64,000 nucleotides of DNA. Source: Azolla caroliniana (lineage: Eukaryota > Polypodiophyta). The notes under the pieces are model-generated. The model had not been told where the DNA came from and did no database searches. It saw only the letters and a list, made by a program, of their open reading frames with translations. The stretch covers positions 8,680,001-8,744,000 of the forward strand of contig JBHGNT010000002.1 in NCBI GenBank assembly GCA_043228905.1. Reading direction: 5' to 3'. Both the position numbers and the translations under genes were made by a program. Positions 54,714 to 64,000 of this stretch are shown here, piece after piece (position 1 is the first letter of the stretch; every line of letters starts with the position of its first letter).

Positions 54714-57700
54714 ATGGACAAAGGAATGGCTAGCTTGCTTCTGACGGAGAAGCTCGACAGAACCAACTACGCAGCTTGGTCCTACAAGATGCACCAATAC
54801 CTGCTTGGGCACGATTACTGGAGCTATGTCGAAGGAGCAAAGGACGCGGCACCCGAATCGACACACAAAGACTTCCCGGTGGGGGAACAATCGGCGAGCA
54901 AAGTGTTGTACTGTTTCGCGTCTTGTGTGGGCGAACAACTATTAAGCTATGTTCGGGATGGAAAAACACCAAAGGGTGCATGGGAAAATCTGAAGAAGAT
55001 CTTTGCCGCGAGCACCACAGCTAGGAAGCTTCAGCTCTGACAAGAGTTGAGCAACCTACGACAACGCGATTTGTCGGTGGTTGACTATACCTCGAAGATC
55101 AAGGACATATGCGACTCCTTAGCTTCCATCGATGTGAACATCGAGGAAAGCGAGATGGTCTAGGTCTATCTCGGGGGTTTGGTGTCAAAGTTTGGGGCAT
55201 TCCGAACTACTGTGTGTACCCGGGAGAATACACCGTCCTTTTTCGACTTACAGTTGATGCTCCTGGTAGAGGAGAACCACGTGGGTGCGTCAACGAGCAC
55301 ACACACCAACAACAAGATGCTGTACACGGAGGGAGATAGGTGGACGTGGAGGATGAGGCGAGTTGGTGTGCAATGGAGGCGGCCGACGAGATCAAGGAAG
55401 GAGGCACCGAAATGATGCCCACATCAATTCCGGACCCTCCGAAAACAGGGGGAGTCGAGGCGATGAGAACCGACAAGGGAAACCCGCCACAGAATGCTGG
55501 TACCGTGGCAAGAAAGGCCACAAGGAGAGCGAGTGTTGGAAAAAGTGCGCCGAGTCGGAGAGGACAGGTTCCGGATTTGGTTCCGGACATACCGACAAAG
55601 GAAACCGGTAGCTATCGCACTATGCCTAAGGATCCGGAAAAGCCAGAAAAGGGTCTGCCTTCGTGACGAGACACGAAGCAGACCACCCCGAAATCGGACG
55701 AGGTGTGGTACGTCGACTCCGGTGCGTCAAATCACATGAGGAGTGCTTCTCGTACCTAGAAAAACCGATGGAACCAGGAGTAGTCGCAACCGGAGACAAC
55801 AATTTGCATCCGATCGTGAATGTCGGAGAAGTTCCCCTGAGCAATGTCGGGGAGAAAGGGAAACTCATGAATGTGCTACACATTCCGACAATCACGAAGA
55901 ACTTGGTGTTGGCCGGACAGATCGTCGACCAAGGGATGGAGGTGTGGTTTACACACCTTGGGTGCTTCATTGAAGAAGAAGGCCGTGTTATTGCGCAAGG
56001 GCACAAAGATGGGAGGATGTTCATCCTCGACTCTATTGACAGTGGCACCGCAATGTTCGCGAAGGGACAAAAAGTCGAGTCGGACATCAACTTATGGCAC
56101 AAGCGGATAGGTCACGTCAACTACCAACGGCTTCAAGACCTGCAATCGAAACAAGTGGTGTTCGGATTGCCCAAATTTAGTGGCCGGAAGTCACAAATTT
56201 GTGAAGCCTGCCAGCTTGGGAAGCAACACCAACTTCCTTTCCCCAATGAGTGTAACCGGAGCCGGAACAAGCTCGACTTGATACACTCGGATATGTGGGG
56301 GCCGACACAAAACGTTAGTCTTGGCGGGAGCCGATATTTTGTCTCCTTCATCGACGACTACACGCGGCACACGTGGATCTACCTCATTGAGAGGAAGAGC
56401 GAAGTCTTTGACTGTTTCCGGGACCTCAAAGGGTTCGTGGAAACGGAAACAGGAAGAAAGATCAAGTGCCTGCGGTCGGATGGCGGAAAAGAATACTTTT
56501 CCGGTCAATTCAACGGTTATCTACAATAGATGGGAATTCGGCACGAATTCAGTTGTAGATACACGCCGGAGCAAAAAGGGCGTGGCCGAGAGGAAAAATC
56601 GGTTGGTTATGGAAGCAGCACGGGCAATGCTGGAAGAAAAGAGCTTACCCAAGTTCCATTGGGCGTACGAACCGCGGTATACATCCAGAATCGGATCAGA
56701 GGCAAAGTGTCGGCGCACGAGCTATATTTCGGAACGAAGCCGAACTTGCGACACTTACGATTTTTCGGTAGCATTGCGTATGTGCATGTGTCGAAGGAGA
56801 AACGGAGGAAGTTGAACGCAAAGGACGAGAAATGTATCTTGGTAGGCTATTCGGATGAGCAGAAGGGTTATAAGTGTTATAACCCTCGCACCAAACAAGC
56901 GCGCGTGAGCCGCGACGTTGTGTTTGACGAGTTCGCGTCCTAGTACTTGCCCCCGACTCCCGACCTCATCTCCAATCCGAGTTCTGACGGCGAAGTCAGT
57001 GAGGCCAAGATGCCTCCGAATGAGCCTGAAATCGGGATCCGCGAAGAGAGTCCGATTTCGTTTCGGTTAAGCGGACCGAATGGACAACTAGGTCAGTTCG
57101 ACTAGTTCGATGAAGAGCCGGCAAGTAGTGGAGACTTGGCCGTGCATTCTCCGCGCAGGAAGCCGAGGAGACGGCTTACACGCAAAGAGAAAGGGAAGAA
57201 GAAGGTGTCGGATTCCGGGATGGATATGAACGACTCAGACCAACGTGCGTCTGACTCCGAGGGAAGCGCTGACGGGTCTTCAAGAGCGAAGTCCGCATCT
57301 GCTGAGAAGACCTCGACATCGGCTAATGACCGATTACACCGATCTACCCACCAAAAGAACCCAGTTGTGCGGTTCGGATACAACGAGTACATGGCGCATC
57401 ATTATGCGTACATGACCCGTGTAGCGGAAGTGCGTGAGCCGGAGAACTACGCAGAAGCGGCTAAGGACACGAATTGGCGCGCCGCGATGGAGGAAGAGAT
57501 GCACGCATTGGCGGAAAACGAGACCTGGGATCTGGTTGATGCACCGAAGGGTGTGAAGCCGATCGGATGTAGGTGGGTGTACAAGGTCAAGTACAACATC
57601 GATGGCTCGGTCAACCGATACAAGGCCCGGTTAGTGGCAAAAGGCTACGTGCAGAAACACAGCATCGACTACGATGAGATGTTTGCGCCGGTTGCGAAGA

Positions 57701-59316
57701 TGACGACCGTCCGTGTTTTGCTCGCGATAGCTGCGGCCAAGGGGTGGCACTTGCATCAGATGGATGTAAAGAATGTGTTCCTACAAGGTGAGCTTGAGGA
57801 ACAGGTGTACATGGTATAGCCCCCCGGATTTCACTCCGGAACGAACACGTCGGCAGTGTGCCGATTGAAGAAGTTCCTTTACGGACTGAAGCAAGCCCCG
57901 CATGCCTGGAACGCAAAGATCACGCAACAACTGCATCGGATGGTCTTTGCAACGTCAAAATTGGACTCTTCCTTGTTCATCCAGAAAGGTCGACTCGGTC
58001 CAGTTAGTATTTTACTATATGTTGATGATTTGGTCATCACTAGCACCGACCTCGGTGAAATCTACAACGTAAAGCTCCAGCTTGCGGCATTGTTCGATAT
58101 GAAGGATTTGGGGGACCTTCATTACTTCGTTGGGATCAAAGTGATCCGTACCCCCGAAGGCATATTGATCAGCCAACGACATTACGTACTGAGTATGCTC
58201 TTCAAATTCGGGATGGCCGACTGTAAGTCCGTCTCGAGTCCTCTGGATAGAACCATCAAGCTTCACCCCAATTCCGGACAGGTATGCGACCCGACGAGGT
58301 TCCGACAAATTGTCGGAAGCCTTATCTACTTGACAATCACCAGACCTGATCTCAGTTATCTAGTCGGGGTGATCAGTTAGTTCATGGCGTGACCTACCGA
58401 GGAGCACCTTTAGTGTGTGCAACGCATACTGCGGTACGTAAGTGGCACTAAGGACCGAGGACTACTATATCGGACCGGTATAGCTTCGCAGTTGGTCAGC
58501 TACACCGATGCTGACTGGGTTGGCAACGCCGCTGATCGCCGATCCACGTCCAGATACGCGTTCTATCTTGCGAGTGCCACGATAGCGTGGAGCAGTAAGA
58601 AGTAGCTGACAGTTGCACTGTCGAGCACCAAAGCTGAGTACCGAGGAGTGGCTATCGCGACATGCGAAGCCAGATGGTTGAAGCGGCTACTTAAGGACCT
58701 GCAAGAGGAGGTGTCTGATCCGACGACAATCTACTGCGACAACCTCAACAACATCCAGCTCGCGAAGAACCTCAATTTCCACGCACGGACCAAGCACATG
58801 GAGGTGCACTACCATTTTGTTCGTGAGCGTGTCCTTTCTGGTGAAGTCGAAATTCATTATGTTCCGATGGATCGGCAAATTGCCGACATCTTCATCAAGC
58901 CCCTTGGTCTGGACAAATTGCGGCAGTTCTCGGGTGCGCTTGGGTTGCGTCACCTCGAGGTGCCAAACTTGAAGGGGAGAACAGTCTCGAAAGATCGAGC
59001 AAGGGAGCAGGAAGGGTGCGAACGAGGCCGTGACGCCGAGTCGGATGACGAATTCGATTTCGGATCGGCTGAAGAAGCCGGGGGCGGATCCACAGAAGAA
59101 TCCGAAAGCAGACATAAGAGGAGCAACCGAAAGAAAGAGCCGAAGCCAACCAAGCATGGGGGAGATGACGCCGTCAAGGGCGAGAAGACCGAAGACGAGT
59201 TGGAGACAGCCAACTCGGATGAGAGCGAAAACCGATTGGAGGTAGCCGAGTCGGTTCAGATGTTTGATTTGGATACACTGAATCAACTGAGGGCCAAGAA
59301 AAAAAGAAATCAGTAG
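54714..59316 (+). pseudogene. Copia D gag-pol polyprotein
   Basis: Gag starts at ATG 54714 (MDKGMASLLLTEKLDRTNYAAW) and is broken at 55040. The zinc knuckle near 55490 reads ECWYRGKKGHKESEC, with its second Cys lost. The integrase segment (55663-56529) has LWHKRIGHVNYQRL, CEACQLGK, LIHSDMWGP and CLRSDGGKEYFS, then a TAG. The RT (57136-57819, 57856-58380) has [14 protein letters not shown] and LLYVDDLVIT. RNase H (58417-58605, 58648-59316) has YTDADWVGN and ADIFIKPLG, followed by a charged tail. At least five stops or shifts make it inactive. Confidence 0.85.
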
Positions 59317-59493
59317 TAGAAACGCCAACATCATGACAACAAGGGAGATGTGAAGGGCCGTGGGAGTAGACAAGCCGACCGGAAGGGTCGAAGCGCGCGG
59401 AGTCGAGTAGGCCGAGGATCGCGAGCGAGGCAAGGAGCCAAGAGGAACCGGAGCGGTGATCCGGAAGATCCTCAAGTTGAGCTTGAGGGGGAG

Positions 59494-59910
59494 TGTTGAG
59501 AGACAAGCTCAACATCAGCCAGATCGGCTGAGCAAGCTGAGGACTGGATCGGTTGGGACCGATCGATTAGGCCGAACTAGTGCGTAAAACGGATACGCAA
59601 ACCGGTGCGTAACGAGAGGTTGTATCGGTGCGTAAACCGAAAGGTTGTTAGAGAGATATTCCTTGTAAGGAATAGTTTTGGGAGTAAGTGTCGAGGCTCA
59701 TTTATGAGCAGTCAAGTACTGTCAGTACTTGTGTTAGCCCATTGTCAGGGCTTGTATTAAAGGTGCTCATTGAGCACGATGTATGTATAGATTGAGTATT
59801 ATTTTTTAATAGAGTTATGGTGTTTACTCTCTCTCTCTTTCTGTCTCTCCCAAGCGTACTGTGCAAATCTAAGCTTTCCATTAAACCTGCGTTTTCTGTT
59901 GTTCGGTTTC
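59494..59910 (+). repeat. 3' LTR of copia D, truncated
   Basis: Starts TGTTGAGAGACAAGC after the purine tract GAGGGGGAG. It runs to GTTCGGTTTC at 59910, where element E begins; the last 30 or so bases are not in the window. Confidence 0.85.
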
Positions 59911-60506
59911 TGTTGCAAAACAGCGCTCGGTCACAAACCGAGGAATAGGATCAACTCACAGAAACCGGGAAATACAAAGTGCACGAAGACAATAGAGAGA
60001 AGAGTACACAGGGTGTTTTACGTGGAAAACCCTAAATGGGAAAAACCACGGGAGTCCTCAAACTCCAACTATCACTATACACAGAGATGTACAATGGTGA
60101 GGCTACAAGGCAACAACCTTGAGCTCACTGTCTTCGCCATAGGCGGCGGTAATACACAGAGGCATCGACCTCTTCCTTTCTCTCTCTCTCTCTCGGCTGC
60201 TCTCACTTCGCTCTCACGGCTGAAAACATAAAATGAGCAACAACATAGAACTGTTTGCCCTAAGTCATATTTATACGCATATGACTTTCGGGCTATTTAC
60301 AAATATGGCCTCAAGGGCCCTTGGCAAACATATTCACAAATATGTCCCCGCATCCGGATCTCGCTCCGGGTACATTCATCATCCGGCTCCGTAGCCGGGA
60401 TCTTCATCATCCGGCTCCGTAGCCGGGACCGTAACCGTAACCGGGATTGCCGTCATTCATCTCCGGACATCCGACCATCCCATCCGAAGGGACCGTAATC
60501 CCAACA
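59911..60506 (-). repeat. 3' LTR of copia E
   Basis: 596 bp; on the minus strand it runs TGTTGGGATTACGG to TTTTGCAACA. TATA-like GCGTATAAATATGAC (minus) near 60275. In its first part there is a small repeat of CATCCGGCTCCGTAGCCGGG (plus strand), near 60379-60430. Confidence 0.85.
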
Positions 60507-60516
60507 AACTCCCCCT

Positions 60517-63500
60517 TCACTTCGGCATGGGATGTCTCTCCAATCCGATCCTCTTCCGGCATGCTTCCAGCTTGTCGGGTGTGAGTACCTTGGTCAGCAT
60601 ATCCGACCCGTTCTCGTCCGTGTGGATCTTCGTCAGCACGAAGTCCTTGTCTTCTATCCTTTCCCGGATCCAGTGGTATCTACGTTGGATGTGCTTCGTC
60701 CGGGAGTGATAGGCCGCATTCTTCGCAAGGTGGATGGCACTCTGACTGTCGCAGTAGAGTCGGTACTCCTTATGCCGGATACCGAGCTCTCTAATGAAGT
60801 CCTTCATCCACATTATTTCCTTGCCGGCTTCAACAGCCGCCATGTACTCCGCCTCCGTAGTTGACAACGCAACCGTCTTCTGCAGCCTCGACTGCCATGA
60901 AACAGCTCCCCCTGCATACGTCATCACATACCCTGATGTGGACCGGCTGGTATCTGCATCAGCCGACATATCCGAATCGGTGAAGCCGTCGAGTTCGGGC
61001 TTACCGGAGCCGAATCGGAGGCACACGTTTGTCGTGCCCTTCAGGTATCGGAGTATCCACTTGGCCGTGTTCCAATGCCCTTTGCCGGGATTGCTCATGT
61101 ACCGGCTCACCACTCCGACTGCATATCCTATGTCCGGTCTCGTACACACCATGGCGTACATCAAGCTCCCGACGGCTGAGGCATACGGCACTTTCATCAT
61201 ATCCTCCTTTTCAGCCTTTGTCTTGGGACTTTGCTTGTTGGACAGCTTGCAGTTTGCCGGGAGGGTCGACCCGACCGGTCTTGCTTCCGACATGTTGAAC
61301 CGGTGAAGCACCTTTGTCACGTACTTTTCCTGTGACAGCCACAACTGCTTCTTCTTCCGGTCCCGGATGATGTGCATCCCTAGTATTTACCTCGCCGGAC
61401 CCAGGTCCTTCATTGAGAAAGTTCGGTGAAGCGCTTTCTTCAGCATCCGTATCTTGGCCTGGTCCCGTCCGACGATCAACATGTCGTCCACGTACAGGAG
61501 GAGTATTAGAAAGTCTCCTCCTTCGAACTTCTTCACAAACACGCAGTGATCGGACTGCATTTTGTGGTAGCCTTCGTCGGTCATGAAAGAGTCGAACTTC
61601 CGGTACCATTGCCGGGGAGCCTGCTTCAGTCCGTAAAGGCTCTTCTTCAACCGGCATACCAGGTGCTCCTTCCCTTTCTTCTCGAATCCTTCCGGTTGCT
61701 GCATGTAGATCTCTTCTTCGAGGTCACCGTGAAGGAATGCCGTCTTCACGTCCATCTGTTCTACCTCGAGGTCCACGCTTGCCGCTATGCTCAGCACCGT
61801 CCGGATGGAGGTCATCTTCACTACCGGGGCAAATATCTCGTCGAAGTCGACGCCCTTCTTCTGCTGGAACCCCTTCACTACGATCCTGGCTTTGTATCTC
61901 GGGAGGTTTCCGACATCTCCCGGTTTCAGCTTGAACACCCACTTGTTTCGAAGTGCCTGCTTTCCTTTCGGCAACTCCACAAGTTCATATGTGTGGTTCT
62001 CATGCAAGGAATCCATCTCCTCCTGCATGGCACTTAACCACCTGCGGCTATGGGTGTCAAGTTTTGCTTCTTCAAAGCTCTCCGGCTCCCCCTCGTCGGT
62101 TAGCAGCACGTGCTCTGGTTCTGGAAATCTCCGGGGGGCCCTTCTCTCTCTTAGAGGATATCTCCGTTCCGGAGCTTCGGTAACCGGCTCCTCCGTTTCC
62201 TCTTCATCCGAATCCATTTCGGGATCGGGGCCGGTTCCGGTATCAGTTTCATCTTCCTCGGCCGGTTCTGTTTCTTCACCGTCTTCGGCCGGATCCTCGA
62301 GTGCTAACCGGTCCCTTGCCGGTCGGGACTGCTCTTCGTAGAGTTGATCCTCACCGGTCGACTTGGAGCTCTTCATCTTCTTCTCCGACTCCCAGTCGGC
62401 GAGTGTCTTGTCCTCCATGAAGATGATATCTCGACTCCTGAATATCTTCTTGTCGACCGGGTCCCATACTCGGTAGCCAAACTCGTCATCGCCGTAACCG
62501 AGGAATATGCATGGCCGGGTCTTTGGATCTAGCTTTCCTCTCCGGTCCTTTGCCACATGCACGTATGCGAGACACCCGAACACCTTCAGATGCCGGTAGG
62601 ACACTTCCTTACCGGTCCACACTTTCTGTGGCGTGTCTCCGTCCAAAGGTACTGAGGGTGATCTATTTATCACATACATCGCCATCGACATTGCCTCAGC
62701 CCAAAACCCCTTGGGTAATTTCGCATGCGCCAGCATACTCCGGACCCTCTCCATTATGGTCCGATTCATCCTCTCGGCCAGCCCGTTTAGTTCCGGCGTC
62801 TTCGGCACAGTAAACTCGAGCCGGATTCCCTTCGAGCGACAGTACTCCTGGAACTGCCCCCGGTATTCCCCTCCGTTATCCGCTCGTATCGCTTTCAGCT
62901 TCTTGCCGGATTCCCTTTCCACTCTCGCGTGGAGTTCTTTGAAGACGCACAACACTTGGTCCTTTGTCTTCAGCGGTGCCGTCCACAGTTTTCGGCTATG
63001 ATCATCTATGAATGTTACGAAGTACTGGGCTCCGCCATGTGACTTCGTTTCTACCTGACACACATCAGTGTGCACCAACTCCAGTGGTGCGCTACGTCTC
63101 GTCGGTGGCCTTGAATGGAAGGAGGTTCGGTTCTGCTTACCGGCCAGGCAATCGGTGCACTTCTCCAGGTGCACTTGCTTCACTGGAATAAGGTTGTCTT
63201 CTGCAAGCCTCTTCATCCCCTTCTCACTCATGTGACACAGTCTTTTGTGCCACAGCTCACCGGCAGTGTCGGTTGCCACATTCAGCTCTTCCGGACATAA
63301 CCGGGCATTCATCAGGTACAGTGTGTTGTCTTTCCGAGCCCGAGCCACTATCAGGCTCCCTTTGCTGAACTTCATTACGCCGTTCCGGATGCTACCTGTG
63401 TAGCCTTCATCGTCTAGCCTCCCGGCCAAAATCAGGTTCAATCGAACCTCCGGAACGTGTCGGACATCCTTCAGCAGCATTTTGCATCCGGTCGGGGTTG

Positions 63501-64000
63501 TCAACCACACGTCTCCTATGCCGGCAATCCGGCACGTACCTTCATTTCCCATCCGAACACAGCCATGCTCACCGGCTGTGTAGGATGAGAAGTATCTTCT
63601 CTCCGGGGTCAGGTGGAACGATGCTCCGGAATCGACCACCCAGGTCGTCTCATCGCCGGCAATGTTTAGTTCACCTTCTTCGGTGATGAGCATGATTTCT
63701 TCCTCACTTGCCGTGAGTGCCGTCGTTCCTTTCCGGTCCTGCCCTCGCCGATCCGAACCTCTCCGGTCTGTGGCTCCCCGGTATGCACCGTTTCTCTCCG
63801 GTGACTTCTTCGAATCGGTGTCGTCGGCTCCGTTGTCTTTTCGGTAATGCCGACAATTCTTTCGGAAGTGCCCCGGTTTCCCACAGTGGAAGCATGTGGG
63901 CCTTCCTCTTGACTGCGACCGGGTCCCCGACTTCTCCCGTCTTTGCGGACTCCGGTTCCATTGTCTTCCCCGATCCGATTCGGTAAGCAGCGCCTTCGAG
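60517..64000 (-). pseudogene. Copia E gag (end) and pol, one stop codon
   Basis: Reading right to left: a canonical gag zinc knuckle CFHCGKPGHFRKNC near 63885. The protease is WVVDSGASFHLT. The integrase has a HHCC finger (LWHKRLCHMSEKGM, CTDCLAGK), VHTDVCQ, IRADNGGEY and LNGLAERMNRTIMERV, so D,D,E are present. The RT has VEQMDVKTAFLHGDLEEEIYM and LLLYVDDMLIVG. RNase H has GFTDSDMSADADTSRSTSGY, LSTTEAEYMA and YCDSQSAIHLAKN. The only lesion seen is TAA at 61388-61390, in the place of a Gln codon in the GPARQILGMH motif (CAA to TAA). The start lies outside the window. Confidence 0.85.

Larger units (their letters stand above)
54185..59910 (+). mobile_element. Copia element D, degenerate, 3' LTR cut by element E
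   Basis: 5' LTR 54185-54631, PBS, gag, protease, integrase, RT, RNase H, purine tract, 3' LTR 59494-59910 (last part missing). The LTRs are roughly 90% identical by eye, so it is older than A and B. Same family as C1 and the reverse-strand copy at 6996-10143. Confidence 0.85.
59911..64000 (-). mobile_element. Copia element E, minus strand, 5' part outside window
   Basis: 3' LTR at 59911-60506, purine tract at 60507-60525 (minus strand GAAGGGGGAGTT-like), then pol and gag reading leftward from beyond 64000. It inserted into the 3' LTR of D. The LTR sequence and protein wording differ from family C1/D. The pol is nearly intact, so it is a young copy. Confidence 0.9.

Overview
This window looks like repeat-rich nuclear DNA from a land plant. 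The evidence is spliceosomal (GT-AG) introns, plant-type Ty1/copia and Ty3/gypsy LTR retrotransposons, a LINE remnant, a hAT remnant and one intronless plant-style LRR receptor-like gene. A fern or lycophyte is my guess for the lineage; nothing here proves it. I see no bacterial genes, rRNA, tRNA genes or CRISPR.

Layout. 1-4798: a decayed Ty3 element with integrase end, an additional coiled-coil ORF (aORF) and an LTR. 4950-7003: a second decayed Ty3 pol. 6996-10143: reverse-strand copia debris with one complete LTR. 10.1-14.1 kb: LINE remnant and low-complexity DNA. 14256-16946: an LRR receptor-like protein gene, the only clear host gene. 17.7-18.6 kb: hAT transposase remnant. 18.6-19.9 kb: probable LTR, PBS and leader of an LTR element whose gag reappears at 32.0 kb.

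The most interesting object splits that leader: a 12,046-bp DNA transposon at 19913-31958 with 24-bp terminal inverted repeats and a 4-bp TTTT target duplication. It carries two convergent, intron-containing genes. The minus-strand gene encodes an 863-aa transposase with a helix-turn-helix and a DDE-like core. The plus-strand gene encodes a protein of about 820 aa with a RING-like zinc motif and an FCP1/NIF (HAD) phosphatase-like domain that lacks its catalytic aspartates. A 20-bp unit built on the palindrome AGCTAATTAGCT lies just inside both ends and forms kilobase arrays inside one intron of each gene. The family looks closest to Sola-type elements, but I could not test this.

32.4-59.9 kb is a readable stack of insertions. 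A copia copy (C1, 32422-33508 plus 53532-54184) was split by Ty3 element A (33509-53531; LTRs about 97% identical). A was then split by Ty3 element B (39272-48541; 457-bp LTRs with 5 differences; perfect CTCAT target duplication). C1 was also cut by copia D (54185-59910), whose 3' LTR was cut by a young reverse-strand copia E (59911 to beyond 64000). Elements A, B and the 5'-end fragment all carry extra ORFs downstream of pol, an unusual shared architecture. In B the aORF is intact and has its own TATA-like box, while gag-pol carries stops and a frameshift.
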